This document shows positions 62,099 through 64,000 of a stretch of DNA of 64,000 bases, piece by piece. The stretch lies in the NCBI RefSeq assembly GCF_036227485.1, contig NZ_CP109479.1:5518001-5582000 (forward strand), in the 5' to 3' direction. The notes beneath the pieces were generated by a model that was not told the DNA's origin, did not search any database, and saw nothing but the letters and a program-made list of their open reading frames with translations. Made by a program: the position numbers and the translations under genes. The first letter of the stretch is position 1. Each line of letters starts with the position of its first letter. The stretch comes from Streptomyces sp. NBC_01451 (GTDB taxonomy: Bacteria > Actinomycetota > Actinomycetes > Streptomycetales > Streptomycetaceae).

Positions 62099-62584
62099 TT
62101 ACGCGGCCGGGGCCGTGCTCGCGTTGTTGTCGTCGTCCTCCGGGAGTTTGCAGACCCGTTCCAGGAAGAAGGCCGCGGCGATGACGGCGATGCCCGCCAC
62201 GACCGAGAAACCGGCGTAGACGGCCTGGTCGCGGCGGGCCGGGATGTCCAGGGACTCCAGGAGGAAGGCGCCCGTGCCGCCGTACATCCCGGCGACCAGG
62301 GCGGCCACCAGGGCGCTGGCCTGGCCGAAGACGACCGCGCGGGCGGCCATCAGGGGGTCGACGCCCTTGGCGCCGGGGCGCCGGTCGCGCTGGGCCTTGA
62401 GGCGGGCGCGGAGGGAGAGGGCCGTGGCCAGCAGGACCACGGCGATCAGGGCGAGGACGACGGGGGCGGCCAGCGGGACGCTGGGAAGCGTCCCCACCGA
62501 GTTCCACAGCCTGGCGCCCGCCCAGGAGAGCACTCCGGCGACGACGAACACGCCGGCCAGCATCTTGACGCGCAGCTCTCTCAC
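62099..62584 (-). CDS. DUF3180 membrane protein
   Basis: This 161-residue protein has four predicted membrane helices (VKMLAGVFVVAGVLSWAGAR, APVVLALIAVVLLATALSLR, ASALVAALVAGMYGGTGAFL, AVYAGFSVVAGIAVIAAAFF) and a basic central loop (RARLKAQRDRRPGAKGVDPL). DUF3180 proteins are found in actinobacterial folate clusters; their function is not known. It lies 59 bp downstream of folK on the same strand. Confidence 0.9.
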   Translation of the reverse strand: MRELRVKMLAGVFVVAGVLSWAGARLWNSVGTLPSVPLAAPVVLALIAVVLLATALSLRARLKAQRDRRPGAKGVDPLMAARAVVFGQASALVAALVAGMYGGTGAFLLESLDIPARRDQAVYAGFSVVAGIAVIAAAFFLERVCKLPEDDDNNASTAPAA

Positions 62585-62643
62585 GGTGCCCCTTCAGCTC
62601 CCCGGACCGGACCGCCGACCCGCGGTCGTCATGACCTTAACGG

Positions 62644-63255
62644 CTATTCCGGCAGCTGGAGTTCCAGGTCGGCGCGGGGCGCGACACCTTCCAGGGCGAC
62701 GGCTTCCAGGAGCGTCGCCACCGGGCCGCGGCCGGGCAGCTGGGCCTCGGGGTCCACGTCGTGCCAGGGGGCGAGGACGAAGGCCCGCTCGTGGGCGCGC
62801 GGGTGGGGGAGGGTGAGGGACGGGTCGTCGGAGACCTCGTCGGCGTACGCGACGATGTCGACGTCGATGGTGCGCGGGCCCCAGCGTTCCTCGCGGACGC
62901 GGTGGAAGGCGTCCTCGACCGCGTGGGCGCGCTCCAGGAGGGAGGACGGCGGCAGTGTCGTCTTCAGGACGACCACGGCGTTGAAGTACGACGGCTGGCT
63001 GCCCGCCGGGACGCCCCAGGGCTCCGTCTCGTAGACCGGGGAGACCGCCTTGATCCGGACGCCCGGGGTGTCCTCCAGGGCGTCGATGGCACCCTGGAGG
63101 GTCTCCAGGCGGTTGCCCAGGTTCGAGCCGAGGGAGATGACGGCGCGTTTCGGGTTGTGCAGCGTGGTGTCTGCGGCGTCCACCTGCCGCACCACGGAGG
63201 CGGGCACCGGCTGGACGGTCGGGTCGCTGTGACTCTCGGTGAACGAGGCGGTCAT
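62644..63255 (-). CDS. folK: HPPK, 2-amino-4-hydroxy-6-hydroxymethyldihydropteridine pyrophosphokinase
   Basis: This 203-residue enzyme contains AVISLGSNLGNRLETLQGAI, SPVYETEPWGVPAGSQPSYF, and the WGPRTIDVDIVAY metal motif (RTIDVDI). It transfers pyrophosphate to the pterin in folate synthesis. The start codon overlaps the folB stop (ATGA), so it is translationally coupled. About 45 residues precede the core, typical of Streptomyces. Confidence 0.95.
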   Translation of the reverse strand: MTASFTESHSDPTVQPVPASVVRQVDAADTTLHNPKRAVISLGSNLGNRLETLQGAIDALEDTPGVRIKAVSPVYETEPWGVPAGSQPSYFNAVVVLKTTLPPSSLLERAHAVEDAFHRVREERWGPRTIDVDIVAYADEVSDDPSLTLPHPRAHERAFVLAPWHDVDPEAQLPGRGPVATLLEAVALEGVAPRADLELQLPE

Positions 63256-63611
63256 ACTCGGCTCCGGGTGATGGTGATGGTCACGTCGTCGAAGGGGACC
63301 GTGATCGGCGCGCCCGGTTTGTGGACGCACACCTCGACCTCCTGGACCCCCTGGTGCTTCAGACAGACCTGCGCGATGCGTTCGGCGAGCGTCTCTATGA
63401 GGTCGACGGGCTCGCCCTCGACGACGGCCACGACCTCCTCCGCCACGATGCCGTAGTGCACGGTTTTCGCCAGGTCGTCGTCGGCCGCGGCCGGACGGGT
63501 GTCCAGGCCCAGGGAGAGGTCCACGACGAAGGTCTGGCCCTTCTCCCGCTCCTCCGGGAACACACCGTGGTGTCCCCGGGCCCTCAGGCCGCGCAGCGCG
63601 ACACGATCCAC
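63252..63611 (-). CDS. folB: Dihydroneopterin aldolase
   Basis: This 119-residue enzyme contains VALRGLRARGHHGVFPEERE and VHYGIVAEEVVAVVEGEPVD, and ends in ITVPFDDVTITITRSRV. It cleaves dihydroneopterin to the hydroxymethyl pterin used by FolK. GTG 63611 was preferred because AGGAG lies 9 bp before it; GTG 63620 is also in frame. Confidence 0.94.
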   Translation of the reverse strand: MDRVALRGLRARGHHGVFPEEREKGQTFVVDLSLGLDTRPAAADDDLAKTVHYGIVAEEVVAVVEGEPVDLIETLAERIAQVCLKHQGVQEVEVCVHKPGAPITVPFDDVTITITRSRV

Positions 63612-63830
63612 GCGAATCACTCCTGCAATCGTCGTTGGCGGCCGCTTCGGACCGGGTGCGGTCGACCCGGGCAGCCACTTCCGAATCTACCCGCGGGCAC
63701 TGACAGTGCCCGCCCCGCGAGGGGCCGGTCCACATGATGACCAGGAGGGTTCATCGAGCGTTTCCCCGTGGGAACACGGCTACTCACGGGCTGGTAGCCG
63801 CACTTACCCCGTGTTCGTGATTCCAACCAC

Positions 63831-63886
63831 GTTCGGCCGCGTTCAGCCGCGTTCGGCCCAGGAGACGGATGCCCAGGAGACGGATG
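63831..63886. repeat. Tandem repeats before the NTF2-like gene end
   Basis: Three 10-bp GTTCGGCCGC-type units (63831-63860) are followed by an exact duplication of CCCAGGAGACGGATG (63857-63871 and 63872-63886), ending at the stop codon of the truncated gene. Confidence 0.85.
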
Positions 63887-64000
63887 TCAGGAGGAGGTGT
63901 CGTCGGCCTCTGCGTCGTTCTCGTCACCCTCGTCGGTCTCGGAGAGGACCGGTGAGGCGTGGTGCGCCCAGATCTTCCAGCCGAGGGGGGTGCGCCGGAA
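63887..64000 (-). CDS. NTF2-like family protein, 5' part outside window
   Basis: Only the last 37 codons are present (FRRTPLGWKIWAHHASPVLS, then an acidic ETDEGDENDAEADDTSS tail). The end is like the SnoaL/NTF2-like proteins found in Streptomyces folate clusters. The family is inferred from this short segment and position; the start lies beyond the right edge. Confidence 0.55.
   Translation of the reverse strand, partial: FRRTPLGWKIWAHHASPVLSETDEGDENDAEADDTSS

Noticed and set aside
1..64000. CRISPR arrays, tRNA, rRNA or riboswitches
   Set aside because: No cloverleaf with CCA-type end, spaced direct repeats or rRNA-like sequence was seen by eye. A covariance-model search was not available, so small RNAs cannot be excluded.

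Overview
The window is high-GC DNA with actinobacterial codon usage, GTG starts, Tat and Sec signal peptides, and regulator families typical of Streptomyces (SARP/AfsR, AfsA and ScbR-like gamma-butyrolactone genes, TipA, DUF397 and WhiJ-like XRE). From about 33.6 kb to the end, the gene order looks like a conserved Streptomyces chromosomal core: a family-A DNA polymerase, the zinc-independent ribosomal protein cluster, DUF397/ATPase/XRE genes, aldehyde dehydrogenase, glutamate decarboxylase, tipA, dedA, ppa, dacB, tilS, hpt, ftsH, folE and folB-folK. No rRNA, tRNA, CRISPR array, transposase or integrase was found.

Region 1 (1-15.5 kb) is mostly surface and secreted functions. It holds the start of a PAS/GAF sensor gene, a secreted LamG-domain protein, a 2347-residue secreted RHS/YD-repeat polymorphic-toxin-like protein with an embedded ricin-type lectin and a distinct C-terminal module, a small CxxC protein that may be its immunity partner, a stretch of decayed coding sequence, a membrane acyltransferase, and a Tat-exported alpha/alpha-barrel-like hydrolase with a perfect LacI-type operator before its start.

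Region 2 (15.5-33.6 kb) looks like an accessory signalling and biosynthesis region. Its most unusual part is a two-gene operon. One gene encodes a 1307-residue protein read here as an acyltransferase, a degenerate second acyltransferase lacking its nucleophile, and a choline/aminoglycoside-type kinase. The other encodes a 497-residue helical protein of unknown function. The operon promoter carries four direct repeats at 10-11 bp spacing, the layout of SARP binding sites. Next to it lie an MFS exporter with a divergent ArsR regulator and a gamma-butyrolactone module: ScbR-like receptor, atypical response regulator and AfsA-like synthase, with palindromic ARE-like sites before all three. An FAD dehydrogenase, a PucR regulator, a family-2 glycosyltransferase and an AfsR-like SARP/NB-ARC regulator follow. 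A plausible but unproven reading is a signal, receptor and SARP cascade controlling the acyltransferase-kinase operon.

Region 3 (33.6-64 kb) is housekeeping and conserved regulation. A Zur-type box lies between the divergent rpmB-rpsN and rpmG-rpmE2-cobW-like-rpsR operons, whose ribosomal proteins all lack zinc-binding CxxC motifs. The DUF397 gene and the ATPase gene share a 17-bp promoter motif in inverse orientation. A PadR gene and a drug-type ABC exporter share a repeat-rich operator, and the tipA promoter is recognisable. The right end holds cell-envelope, tRNA, purine-salvage, protease and folate genes, and a truncated NTF2-like gene at the edge.
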